Below, one piece after another: positions 6,915-14,859 of a DNA stretch of 16,416 nucleotides. A model generated the notes under the pieces. It did not search any database. It saw only the letters and a program-made list of their open reading frames with translations, and was not told the origin of the DNA. This DNA is from Saprospiraceae bacterium UBA7328 (GTDB lineage: Bacteria; Bacteroidota; Bacteroidia; Chitinophagales; Saprospiraceae): the NCBI GenBank assembly GCA_002471345.1, contig DKPS01000032.1, forward strand, positions 1 through 16,416, in the 5' to 3' direction. Each line of letters begins with the position of its first letter. Within the stretch, counting starts at the first letter, position 1. A program made the position numbers and the translations under genes.

Positions 6915-8429
6915 ATGCTGACAAAACTAATAATACTCTTCGCCTATTTCGGAATTCTTTTTTTCATAGGATACTGGTCATCTAAGAAGATAAAAGATAT
7001 TAAAGACTTTTATGTCGGTGGCAAGAAATTGGGCTTCTGGGTAGTTGCTTTCTCCGTGCGGGCTACTGGAGAATCTGCATGGTTGCTGCTAGGATTAACT
7101 GGACTTGGGGCAATAGCAGGGGTAAGTGCTCTTTGGGTTGTGGTAGGTGAGGTCATTGGCGTCAGTCTTTCTTGGCTGGTCATGGCTAAACGATTCAAGA
7201 GATTCAGTGATCGTTATGATTCCATTACAATTCCAGACTATTTGGTGAGTCGATTTCAATCTAAAACACACCACCTCAGACTTATAGCCTCTGCTATTTT
7301 GGCGGTTTTCGTAATCATATATGTGAGTGCCCAGATCGATGCTACGGGCTCGGCTTTCGAAGCATTCTTAGGTTGGAATTACTTTTGGGGAGTTTTTGTC
7401 GGCTTTGGAATAGTACTAGCCTATATACTATTTGGAGGATTTGTAGCTGTGGCGTGGTCAGATTTATTTCAAGGAATCTTGATGTTTTTAGGACTCATTC
7501 TTTTGCCTGTGATAGGTTTTTTAATGATGAAAGATGGAGTATCGCTGTGGGGAGGCCTTCATGATATCAATCCCGATCTTACTAATATTTGGGGTCCTGG
7601 AGGATTAACAGGTCTGAACATTGCCACTTTGGTTGGGTATTTATGTATTGGTCTTGGCTTTCTAGGATCTCCTCAAGTATATGTAAGGTTCATGTCAATC
7701 AAGAATAAGACTGAAATCAATAAAGGAACTTGGGTTGCGATTATCTTCACTTTACTCACGGATACTGCTGCTGTATTTGTGGGGTTATTAGCAAGATATT
7801 TTTTTACATCTTCGGGAGTAGAAGTAGAATCAGTATTAGGAATTAATGCTCAGAATTCATTAATTCATTTAGTAGAATACTTACTTCCTTTGTTCTTTAT
7901 CGGAGTCTATATAGCTGTTGTATTGGCAGCCATAATGTCTACTATAGATTCGCTATTGGTAGTTGCATCCAGTGCAGTTGTAAGAGACATATACCAGCAG
8001 GTATTAAATCCTAAAATCAAATTAGAAAAGCTCACAAGTCTTTCAAGAAAAGTGACTCTAGGAATGGCACTTTTGGCTCTTCTTCTCGCCCTTATTATTG
8101 CCATTACCGTTCCAGGAAGGACCATATTTTGGTTTGTCATATTTGGGTGGTCTGGTATAGCTGCAAGTTTTTGTCCAATGATAATATTATCACTATTTTG
8201 GAAAGGCTACACTGAAAAAGGTGCTATTGCATCAATGATATTTGGATTTCTGAGCATTCCTCTATTCAAATTCATTTTGCCTTCTCTTCCAGAAATAGGA
8301 ATATATTTTGATCGGATGGCAGAGTTAGGACCATCTTTTCTTGTAGGCTTATTAGCTGGTTATATAGTTTCAAAATGGAAGCCGGATCAAAATCTAGAAG
8401 AACATTTTGAAGGAATGGTAAAACAATAA
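6915..8429 (+). CDS. Sodium:solute symporter (SSS family, PutP-like)
   Basis: This 504-residue integral membrane transporter would use the Na+ gradient to bring a small solute into the cell. It has about 12-13 hydrophobic segments and SSS-family signatures: 'DFYVGGKKLGFW' near the N-terminus, 'FGGFVAVAWSDLFQG' in the middle, and 'AAIMSTIDSLLVVASSAVVRDIY' around TM9, with the Ser-Thr pair expected at the Na2 site. Length and spacing fit the PutP branch. Where E. coli PutP has the sodium-linked Asp55 in 'ASDMSGW', this protein reads 'ATGESAW', so that acid is Gly followed by Glu. Strict proline specificity should therefore not be assumed. Only 2 nt separate its stop from the amidohydrolase start, so the two are almost certainly translated together. 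The natural guess is that it imports the substrate or product of that hydrolase. Confidence 0.85.
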   Translation: MLTKLIILFAYFGILFFIGYWSSKKIKDIKDFYVGGKKLGFWVVAFSVRATGESAWLLLGLTGLGAIAGVSALWVVVGEVIGVSLSWLVMAKRFKRFSDRYDSITIPDYLVSRFQSKTHHLRLIASAILAVFVIIYVSAQIDATGSAFEAFLGWNYFWGVFVGFGIVLAYILFGGFVAVAWSDLFQGILMFLGLILLPVIGFLMMKDGVSLWGGLHDINPDLTNIWGPGGLTGLNIATLVGYLCIGLGFLGSPQVYVRFMSIKNKTEINKGTWVAIIFTLLTDTAAVFVGLLARYFFTSSGVEVESVLGINAQNSLIHLVEYLLPLFFIGVYIAVVLAAIMSTIDSLLVVASSAVVRDIYQQVLNPKIKLEKLTSLSRKVTLGMALLALLLALIIAITVPGRTIFWFVIFGWSGIAASFCPMIILSLFWKGYTEKGAIASMIFGFLSIPLFKFILPSLPEIGIYFDRMAELGPSFLVGLLAGYIVSKWKPDQNLEEHFEGMVKQ

Positions 8430-8431
8430 AA

Positions 8432-10087
8432 ATGGTACAACTCAATCGACGAAAATTTGTAGGTCTTTTAGGCCCTTTGGCAGCATCAGTACTGGTAAAT
8501 AGTGGTCCTGATCTCATCATTCATAATGCCAATATCATAACTGTAAATCCACAACAGTCAAGAGCTCAGGCTATTGCAATATTCGGAGATAGGATACTGG
8601 CAATTGGAGCCAATGAAGAGGTATTGAGACTTGCCACATCATTTACCAAGAGAATAAACATGGATGGCAAAACAATAACTCCTGGGTTTATAGATTCTCA
8701 CTCCCACCCTGCTTCATCAGGAAGGAGACATCTTATGGCAATAGATTGTTCTTTAGACTCCATTGCGAAGATCAAGGAAGAGGTGAAAAAGAAAGCTGCC
8801 ACTTTAAATCAAGGAGAGTGGGTATTTGGATTTAAATACGATGATACCAAAACATCAGAGGGACGATATATAACAAAGGAAGATCTGGACCAAGCGGCTC
8901 CGAACCATCCAGTGATGATAACGCATAGAGGTGGTCATACCTCGTTTGTGAATACAATGGCATTAAAGATTTCAGGAATAGATAAAAATACTCCTGATCC
9001 AAATGGTGGGCATATTGACAGAGATGGACAAACAAATGAACCTACAGGAAGATTTCTTGAGACTGCAACAGACTTGATCAAAGCTGACAGACCTAAGATA
9101 ACGGATCAGATGTATGTGGATGGCGTAACATTGATTTCTAAAATGTTAGCTCAAACAGGTATAACATCCATCCATGATGCCAGTGGAGGTATAAAAGATC
9201 TGGATGCTTATCAAGCTGCATATCAGCAAGGCACATTAAAAACCAGAATCTATAACCACATCCGTGGCTTCCAGATATATAAAATGATTGAAGCAGGGGT
9301 CCGTACAGGTTTGGGAGACAAATGGGTCAAAGTCGGGCCACTTAAAACAATAATAGACGGATCAATTTCCGAAAGAACAGCCAGACTCTCTGAACCATAT
9401 ATTGGAAGTAAAGATGATTACGGCATATTGGTTTCCACTCCAGAAGATTTATACGAGTTATGTAGAGATGCCCATGAAGCGGGATGGCAGATAGGTGTAC
9501 ACTCTAATGGAGATGTGGGTATTGATATTACTTTAGGAGTATTCGAAAGGTTACAAAAAGAGATGCCTCGAAAAGACCCCCGATTTAGACTTGAGCACTG
9601 CACCGTGATCAATGATGATCTAGTGAGGAGAATAGCCGCAATAGGTGCCATTCCATGTCCATTCTCTACTTATGTCTATTGGCATAGTGAAAAGATGAAA
9701 TTTTATGGTAAAGAACGACTTAATAACATGTTCGCTCTTAGAAGCTTCCTTGATGCCGGAATAAAAGTCACTCAGACTTCTGATTATCCACCTGGCCCAT
9801 ATGAACCTATGATGGCTCTACAATCTAGCGTAACCCGAATAGGTTATGATGGCCAACTTTGGGGACCTAAACAAAAAATAACTGTAGAAGAAGCGATTAA
9901 AATTGGTACGCTTCATGGAGCCTATGCTTCTTATGAAGAACATGAAAAAGGGTCTTTAGAAGTAGGCAAGCTAGCAGATTTGGTGGTTTTGGGAGAAGAT
10001 CCAACTAAAGTTGACCCTATGACTATTATTGATATTCCTATCGAAAAAACAATGGTAGGTGGAGAATGGGTTTATGAAATGGGATAG
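8432..10087 (+). CDS. YtcJ-type metal-dependent amidohydrolase (Amidohydro_3), possibly Tat-exported
   Basis: This 551-residue protein has the fold of YtcJ/NfdA-type amidohydrolases, which cleave amide or related bonds in small molecules using one or two metal ions. Metal-binding features are His90 and His92 ('GFIDSHSHP'), a downstream His in 'GVHSNGDVGID', another in 'RLEHCTV', and an Asp in 'TQTSDYPPGPYEPM'. The C-terminus returns to the beta-sandwich with 'GSLEVGKLADLVVLGEDP', typical of the superfamily. The N-terminus 'LNRRKFVGLLGPLAASVLV' looks like a twin-arginine signal, but there is no clear A-x-A cleavage site and the catalytic fold starts at about residue 27, so export with a retained anchor is possible. 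It is coupled to the symporter upstream (2-nt gap). The exact substrate is not predictable; an N-acyl or N-formyl amide or peptide-like compound would fit the family. Confidence 0.85.
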   Translation: MVQLNRRKFVGLLGPLAASVLVNSGPDLIIHNANIITVNPQQSRAQAIAIFGDRILAIGANEEVLRLATSFTKRINMDGKTITPGFIDSHSHPASSGRRHLMAIDCSLDSIAKIKEEVKKKAATLNQGEWVFGFKYDDTKTSEGRYITKEDLDQAAPNHPVMITHRGGHTSFVNTMALKISGIDKNTPDPNGGHIDRDGQTNEPTGRFLETATDLIKADRPKITDQMYVDGVTLISKMLAQTGITSIHDASGGIKDLDAYQAAYQQGTLKTRIYNHIRGFQIYKMIEAGVRTGLGDKWVKVGPLKTIIDGSISERTARLSEPYIGSKDDYGILVSTPEDLYELCRDAHEAGWQIGVHSNGDVGIDITLGVFERLQKEMPRKDPRFRLEHCTVINDDLVRRIAAIGAIPCPFSTYVYWHSEKMKFYGKERLNNMFALRSFLDAGIKVTQTSDYPPGPYEPMMALQSSVTRIGYDGQLWGPKQKITVEEAIKIGTLHGAYASYEEHEKGSLEVGKLADLVVLGEDPTKVDPMTIIDIPIEKTMVGGEWVYEMG

Positions 10088-10191
10088 AAAACTCTAGAAC
10101 ATCGAGGACTAATTAATATCTGAAATACACATTGGTGATAATTCTATTTTTTTATAAGTCTCTTCTCCAAGCAGATTTGATTTAGATATTT

Positions 10192-10214
10192 TGAAATATT
10201 CTAAGAATATTTCA
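10192..10214. terminator. 10-bp hairpin between convergent genes, possible bidirectional terminator
   Basis: TGAAATATTC (10192-10201), loop TAA, then GAATATTTCA (10205-10214) is a perfect stem in the 216-bp gap between the amidohydrolase (plus) and the MaoC gene (minus). The position between convergent ends suggests a terminator for both. The stem is AT-rich and lacks an adjacent T-run, so the call rests mainly on position. The rest of the gap is AT-rich with no gene. Confidence 0.35.
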
Positions 10215-10303
10215 CATGTAATTAAGGTCTTAAGTCCTATTTCTTTCAAAAGGCTGTTTTGTTTTTTAATGTATTCATTTAGTGTTTTCGATTTTCAAAA
10301 TTT

Positions 10304-10720
10304 TTAAAGTGCTACTAAAGCAGATCCTGCTAGCTTCACATCTCCATTCTGATTCTTTACGGAGAGATCGAGTTTTACACATTGTTCTCCATTCACTTCC
10401 ATTTTATCCGCTATTACACCCTCACACTTCAGCTCATCTCCAAGATTTGTAATTGCTTTAAATCTTGTAGAAAACTCTCTAATACTAGTCTGTGGCACCC
10501 AATTGGTCAACACTTGACCGAGATATGCCATGACTAACATCCCATGCGCAAAAACATCTTCATATCCCGATTTTTTAGCAAAATCGATATCAATATGAAT
10601 CGGATTGTGATCATTAGATGCTCCTGCAAATAAAGCGAGTGTTGTCCTTGTAATTGGTTTCTTAATCAATGAAGGAATTTTAGCTCCAATACTTACATCT
10701 TTATATGTCGGTATATTCAT
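10304..10720 (-). CDS. MaoC-family (R)-enoyl-CoA hydratase, catalytic subunit
   Basis: This 138-residue single hot-dog-domain protein hydrates trans-2-enoyl-CoA (or the reverse) in fatty-acid or side-chain degradation. The hydratase-2 catalytic motif is intact: Asp37 and His42 in 'GASNDHNPIHIDIDFAKKSG' (D-x4-H), followed by 'FAHGMLVMAYLGQVL', typical of MaoC proteins. It is the last gene of the minus-strand operon, 27 bp after a second MaoC-fold gene that lacks the catalytic residues. That arrangement matches heterodimeric hydratases such as mycobacterial HadAB or ChsH1/ChsH2, where one subunit supplies catalysis and the other shapes the substrate tunnel for bulky acyl groups. Confidence 0.85.
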   Translation of the reverse strand: MNIPTYKDVSIGAKIPSLIKKPITRTTLALFAGASNDHNPIHIDIDFAKKSGYEDVFAHGMLVMAYLGQVLTNWVPQTSIREFSTRFKAITNLGDELKCEGVIADKMEVNGEQCVKLDLSVKNQNGDVKLAGSALVAL

Positions 10721-10747
10721 TTTTTACTTTTCAGAGGCTCAGAAAAA

Positions 10748-11188
10748 TTAATTTCTCACGACTATTATGATGTTCATCTTCCCAACAAGTTCTTTGTTTT
10801 GATTATTCATAGTGACTTCTTCAAAGATCAATTCCATTTTGCCTTCCTTCTTAGTGGCGATATCCATTATAGACCGCTGGAGGGTTATTTCATCTCCTTC
10901 AAGAATAGGTTTGTAATATTTGAACTTCTGCTCGCCATGAAGTATTCTACCTATAGGCACTCCCATATCTTTTAAATATCCAAATGTTTCTGGAGTATTC
11001 AGATTCAAAGAAAATCCGAAAGTAAGAGGTGCCGGAATTCTCTCATATCCTTGAACTATTGCGTCGTTTTCGTCCTTATAAACAGGATTATTCTCACTTA
11101 CAGCTTTCGCAAAAAAAGCAAGTTGACCTGATTCTACTTTAGCAGTCAAAGGAGGAAAGGCGTGACCTATCCATTTCTTATCTATCAT
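10748..11188 (-). CDS. MaoC N-terminal-type (FAS1-like dehydratase) non-catalytic subunit
   Basis: This 146-residue hot-dog-fold protein is of the MaoC_dehydrat_N type. The region matching the catalytic motif reads 'AVSENNPVYKDENDA', with Glu32 and Tyr37 in place of the Asp and His of active hydratases. 'RIPAPLTFGFSL' and 'ILHGEQKFKYYKPILEGDEI' are typical of substrate-binding halves in HadA/HadC or two-domain eukaryotic MFE-2-type hydratases. The likely role is to pair with the product of the next gene (10304-10720) and accommodate long or branched acyl-CoA. It lies 16 bp after the desaturase-CDGSH gene, inside the same operon. Confidence in the fold is high; the pairing is inferred from adjacency and from known heterodimers. 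Confidence 0.8.
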   Translation of the reverse strand: MIDKKWIGHAFPPLTAKVESGQLAFFAKAVSENNPVYKDENDAIVQGYERIPAPLTFGFSLNLNTPETFGYLKDMGVPIGRILHGEQKFKYYKPILEGDEITLQRSIMDIATKKEGKMELIFEEVTMNNQNKELVGKMNIIIVVRN

Positions 11189-11204
11189 TCTTTTAAGGTT
11201 TCTA

Positions 11205-12284
11205 TTATTTAATCGTAAGGTGTGTATTATCGCAAAAAGGACCTGTTTTAGTCATTTTACAATTGCAGATTTTTACTTTTCTTTTCTTAACCGTTGCAAA
11301 GGCCATGGGCTTATGCTTAGTCCCATGATGAGATCCATCACAAAAAGGAGCATTCCTACTATATCCACATTGGCACCACAGATGTGTACCTGCTTCAAGT
11401 TCTACTTCTATAGCCTCCAATGTTGTAGACTTTTCTCTTTTAAATCCTTTTGAGATTTCACTTCCTTCTTTTTTAGAAGATATAAAAGGATAAAACATAT
11501 GTGGAGCCCATCCGTCTTTAGGATCAGTTTGTAGCCCTAATTCTGTGGGAAATTTTCTTGTAAAAGTAGCTGTCCCAAACAGCTGATCCCAAATTGTGAA
11601 TGCATTACCAAAATTGCCATTTGGGTCACTGATCAGATCTGCTTTTGATTTGCCATGATGTGCATAATGAAATGCTGGTGTAACAAAGATGTGTTCAATC
11701 ACCCACATGACTGGGCTAAGAGTCTTGAATTTATATGCATATTCATCCCATTTAAAAGTACTGTGAGAACTAAACACTACTAATTGCTTTATTATCAATC
11801 CAATTATTGTAGCTGGAATCAACCCTAAAAATGTAAAAATTGCTGCTATCCAAATGTTTGGAATGAATGTATAATACACGAATGAATTTCTAAAAGAAAC
11901 CATTATTCCCATTTCTTCAGCAGCATGATGAGGTCGATGGTGTTTCCACAGAAAATCATATTCATGTGCAGATCTATGATACCAGTACTGGGCAAGATCA
12001 TCAGCAAACATGTAAATAGGAACAGCAATCCAAAGAGAAGTAGAGGCTAAAGAATTATAAATCCCAGGAAATAGCTTTTCTCCCAAGAAGACTATACCAA
12101 TTAAGGATACAAAACTTGTGAAGGAAAGCAACAAAAAACCAAGGATCTCCATTGCCCAATCATCTTTGGTACGTGTCGTATTTTTAAAATGGCCAGCAAA
12201 TATTTCAACGGCAACAAAAAAAAGTAAAGTGCCTATTACCGCATACTTGCCCGTATTCGGATCATTCAATAATTCTTCAATCAT
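11205..12284 (-). CDS. Sterol desaturase/fatty acid hydroxylase fused to two CDGSH iron-sulfur motifs
   Basis: This 359-residue membrane protein has an N-terminal hydroxylase/desaturase domain with several TM segments. Its histidine boxes, expected to bind a diiron centre, are H103-x3-H107 ('YHRSAHE'), 'KHHRPHH' (115-120), His198, and 'FHYAHHG' (206-211). Such enzymes use O2 and two electrons to hydroxylate or desaturate a lipid. After about residue 285 come two CDGSH-type motifs: C304-x-C306, C315, H319 ('CQCGYSRNAPFCDGSH') and C340-x-C342, C351, H355 ('CNCKMTKTGPFCDNTH', with Asn for Gly in the second). Each has the three Cys and one His that ligate a 2Fe-2S cluster in mitoNEET-type proteins. 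The fusion suggests electrons reach the diiron site through attached clusters. It sits in an operon with thiolase and MaoC genes, so the substrate is probably a lipid or isoprenoid acyl chain. Confidence 0.85.
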   Translation of the reverse strand: MIEELLNDPNTGKYAVIGTLLFFVAVEIFAGHFKNTTRTKDDWAMEILGFLLLSFTSFVSLIGIVFLGEKLFPGIYNSLASTSLWIAVPIYMFADDLAQYWYHRSAHEYDFLWKHHRPHHAAEEMGIMVSFRNSFVYYTFIPNIWIAAIFTFLGLIPATIIGLIIKQLVVFSSHSTFKWDEYAYKFKTLSPVMWVIEHIFVTPAFHYAHHGKSKADLISDPNGNFGNAFTIWDQLFGTATFTRKFPTELGLQTDPKDGWAPHMFYPFISSKKEGSEISKGFKREKSTTLEAIEVELEAGTHLWCQCGYSRNAPFCDGSHHGTKHKPMAFATVKKRKVKICNCKMTKTGPFCDNTHLTIK

Positions 12285-12301
12285 TTAATTCTTGTATTTC
12301 G

Positions 12302-12893
12302 TTAATTTATTCCTCTTTCTGTGTAGCCCCAATATTCTTTTTGCACCTCTCTTCTGAGCAATTTGCTTGCACCAAAAATAGGAAATGGTTCTCTTCTAAA
12401 TTTTACACTCCTGGGGCACTTATAATTGGCAATAAGCTCTTGGCAATGATCTATAATACTCTCCAATTACGGTCGACTCTCCATCTCTTAGGATAACTTC
12501 AGCTTGTGCGAGTTCTCCTCATTTGTCATCAGGAATTCCTATTACTACACTTTGCTGGACCAACTCCTGTCTCAATATTGCATTTTCCACTTCTGATGTG
12601 TACACATTATCGCCACCAGATGCTATCATGCCTTTTGATCTATCCACAAGAAATAAGGAGCCTTCTTCATCGAAATATCCTACATCTTCAGTATATATCC
12701 TTCCATTACTAAGCGAAACAGCAGTCTCTTCAGATTTATTCAAACATCCTACTGTTTTATTTGGCGTCATTACGGTAACCTCCCTTATTTCATTAGAACC
12801 CAATACATTATCATCCTTATCTTCTTTACTTATTTCTACACACACTTTGGTTTGTTCGGCTGACTTGAGTCTACGAGAATTAGGTCCTTCCAT
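12302..12893 (-). pseudogene. Decayed 3' remnant of an acyl-CoA ligase (AMP-forming)
   Basis: Only the C-terminal third of an ANL-family acyl-CoA synthetase is left. Frame one reads '...NGRIYTEDVGYFDEEGSLFLVDR', 'SGGDNVYTSEVENAIL' and 'VVIGIPDDK', then TGA at 12519-12521 where the family has Trp ('DDKWGE'). The same frame goes on as 'GELAQAEVILRDGESTVIG'. A one-base shift near 12463-12470 then moves the rest into another frame: 'ESIIDHCQELIANYKCPRSV', 'FGASKLLRREVQKEY', ending at TAA 12302-12304. Conserved positions are also altered: TGDVGY reads TEDVGY and the usual K(D/E)MI reads KGMI. The N-terminal 350 or so residues, including the P-loop, are missing and no start is evident. The intact gene would have activated the pathway substrate to its CoA ester. 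It lies between the thiolase and hydroxylase genes in the same orientation. Confidence 0.9.
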
Positions 12894-12970
12894 TACATCG
12901 TGTTTAGAATTGAGTCAAGTATATCAAAAGCCTATTTTACTATTATTTTGAATAATTCTATAAGGAAACT

Positions 12971-14158
12971 TTAATTATTCTGACCATACATGGTCACCAC
13001 ACATGCACCTCCTAATCCAACATTATGTTGCAGTCCAATTCTGGCATTTTCTACTTGTCTAGATCCTGCCTGACCTCTGAGTTGCCATACCAATTCTGCA
13101 CATTGAGCTAGTCCTGTTGCACCTAGAGGATGACCTTTAGATAGAAGTCCTCCCGAAGGATTAGTCACCACTTTTCCACCATGAGTGTTTTGGTCATCCA
13201 TTATGAACTGCTCCGCTTCACCTACACCACAAAGGCCCAATGCTTCATAGCTGATCACCTCATTTGTGGTGAAACAATCATGCATTTCTACTACATCCAC
13301 TTCTTCTGGGCCTATTCCAACTTGTTCATATACTTGATCACTTGCATTCTTAGACATATCATATCCCACCATTTTCATCATTGAGTTTTCAGAAAACGTA
13401 GAAGGCACATCAGTAGTCATAGCTTGTCCTTTGATAACAATGCCAGAATTAATACCATTCTTTTTAGCGAATGCTTCAGAACATACAATTGCCGCAGCTC
13501 CACCACAAGTCGGAGGACAACATTGAAGTCTAGTAAGGTTCAAAAACATTTTAGGAGAATCCAAGACATTTGTGACAGTAAGCTCTTTTCTAAAAATAGC
13601 TCTTTCGTTACGAACAGCGTGCTTACTCGCTTTAACTCTCACTTTTGCGAAAACTTCATCACTCGCTCCATATTTTTCCTGATACTCATATCCTGCTGCT
13701 CCAAATACTCTCAATGCCAGTGGAACCTTATCTGCACCTTCAAATGCATTATTAGTTAGGGCTAAATGCTTATCTAAAGGAGTCGGGCGATCATTGTAAC
13801 TTGTACCTAATGCTCCTGCAGCCAACTGCTCGAATCCCAATGCTAATGCGCATTCTACAGCTCCACTCTCCACAGCTTGCCTTGCTAAAAACAAAGCTGT
13901 CGATCCTGTCGAACAGTTATTATTCACATTGACTATAGGTATGCCAGTCATCCCTGCTTCATAAAGTACAGCTTGTCCAGCCGTAGAATCTCCATACACC
14001 CAACCAACATATGCTTGTTCTACTACATTATAGGTAATTCCTGCATCTTTCATTGCTGCAATCAAAGCTTCTTTACCAAAATCGATATAAGATTTTTGAG
14101 CTTTAGGAGATAGAAAAGGTGTCATGCCAACTCCAGCTATGATAACTTTTGATGCCAT
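12971..14158 (-). CDS. SCP-x-type thiolase (3-oxoacyl-CoA thiolase, lipid-transfer family)
   Basis: This 395-residue protein cleaves a 3-oxoacyl-CoA with CoA to release acetyl- or propionyl-CoA. It belongs to the SCP-x/lipid-transfer thiolase branch and strongly resembles the thiolase half of animal peroxisomal SCP-x as I remember it: 'AGVGMTPF', 'YGDSTAGQ', 'GMTGIPIVNVNNNCSTGS', 'TRLQCCPPTCGGAAA', 'MVGYDMSKNASDQ', 'VEMHDCFTTNE' and 'NPSGGLLSKGHPLGATGLAQ'. Cys82 is the expected nucleophile, and the His residues in HDCF and GHP are present, so thiolysis rather than the retro-aldol activity of Ltp2-like relatives is likely. No C-terminal SCP2 sterol-carrier domain follows. The family favours 2-methyl-branched and sterol side-chain substrates. 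It is the first gene of the minus-strand operon, divergent from the TetR-type gene, with 108 bp between. Confidence 0.88.
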   Translation of the reverse strand: MASKVIIAGVGMTPFLSPKAQKSYIDFGKEALIAAMKDAGITYNVVEQAYVGWVYGDSTAGQAVLYEAGMTGIPIVNVNNNCSTGSTALFLARQAVESGAVECALALGFEQLAAGALGTSYNDRPTPLDKHLALTNNAFEGADKVPLALRVFGAAGYEYQEKYGASDEVFAKVRVKASKHAVRNERAIFRKELTVTNVLDSPKMFLNLTRLQCCPPTCGGAAAIVCSEAFAKKNGINSGIVIKGQAMTTDVPSTFSENSMMKMVGYDMSKNASDQVYEQVGIGPEEVDVVEMHDCFTTNEVISYEALGLCGVGEAEQFIMDDQNTHGGKVVTNPSGGLLSKGHPLGATGLAQCAELVWQLRGQAGSRQVENARIGLQHNVGLGGACVVTMYGQNN

Positions 14159-14266
14159 ATTTTTTTATTTTAAAATAAGAGGAATCATTAACAATATAAA
14201 CACAATTATGACATCGTTTCACCTTTCTACACTAATAGCATAACTTGGTGACTAGAAATAAAGTGC
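14159..14266. promoter_or_regulatory. Divergent control region between thiolase operon and TetR-type gene
   Basis: This 108-bp gap must hold the promoters of both the thiolase operon (minus) and the regulator gene (plus). A perfect 14-bp palindrome, TTATTTTAAAATAA (14165-14178), sits 7 bp upstream of the thiolase ATG. A looser repeat, TTTCTA...TAGAAA, lies at about 14227-14261. Either could be an operator, but both are AT-rich and chance is possible. I found no full match to the Bacteroidota TAnnTTTG -7 element. Confidence 0.4.
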
Positions 14267-14859
14267 ATGAGCAGAAGAGAGGCTCGTAAGCTCAAAAATG
14301 AGCAAGAGATAATTGATACTGCGATTTTACCATTTATCAATCACAGAGCGGATAAAACTACTATTGCCAATATCATCAACCGGTCATCATTCGCAAGAGG
14401 TACTTTTTACAATTATTTCAAGGATCAATCAGAAATTTGGGACAAGATCATTCAGGATCTAATTGTGAAACTCAACAATAGAGCATTTAAAAAACATCTA
14501 AGTCTACAACCATTCATATTTTTGTCTACGATTCATTTTTAGAACCTCTGGCTCTTTTTGATGAAAAACCATATCGTCAGTTAATAGTCAATAACCCTTC
14601 ACAATTCAGAGAAGCTTTATTCAAAAATGAAGAAATAGACAACATCATTTCAATTTTTGAAAAAGACATGAAATCATGTTCTTTGTTTAAGAATTTACCA
14701 GAGTCCTTTTATAAAATGACTGCTTATGCTATGGTAGGATCTTGTCTTGAAATACTGATACAATCTATATCAAAAAAAGACAACTTTTCTGTTGTACAAA
14801 TAACAGAGTATTTAGCCATTATTTTTGAGAGGAGTTTATCTTCAAGTCATGCAAAATAG
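14267..14859 (+). pseudogene. TetR-family transcriptional regulator broken by a one-base frameshift
   Basis: The first frame (from ATG 14267) encodes a TetR DNA-binding domain: 'EQEIIDTAILPFINHRADKTTIANIINRSSFARGTFYNYFKDQSEIWD' in sequence, with the classic RGTFYNYF recognition helix end. It stops early at TAG (14540-14542). The ligand-binding half continues in another frame from about 14490: '...IHIFVYDSFLEPLALFD', 'PYRQLIVNNPSQFREALF', 'MVGSCLEILIQSISKKDN', ending at TAG 14857-14859. Adding one A to the run of six A at 14489-14494 restores a single protein of about 198 residues, normal for TetR. The gene is divergent from the thiolase operon, which it probably repressed in response to an acyl-CoA or lipid ligand. 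Alternatives are a sequencing indel in the A-run or slippage at that run restoring some full-length product. Confidence 0.85.

Noticed and set aside
12519..12951. Plus-strand open frames of 68 and 142 codons over the ligase remnant
   Set aside because: They are antisense shadows. The minus strand gives clear ANL-ligase motifs across the same bases.
14165..14178. Palindrome TTATTTTAAAATAA as a definite TetR operator
   Set aside because: A pure AT palindrome of this length is fairly likely by chance in such AT-rich intergenic DNA. It is mentioned only as a possibility within the divergent region.
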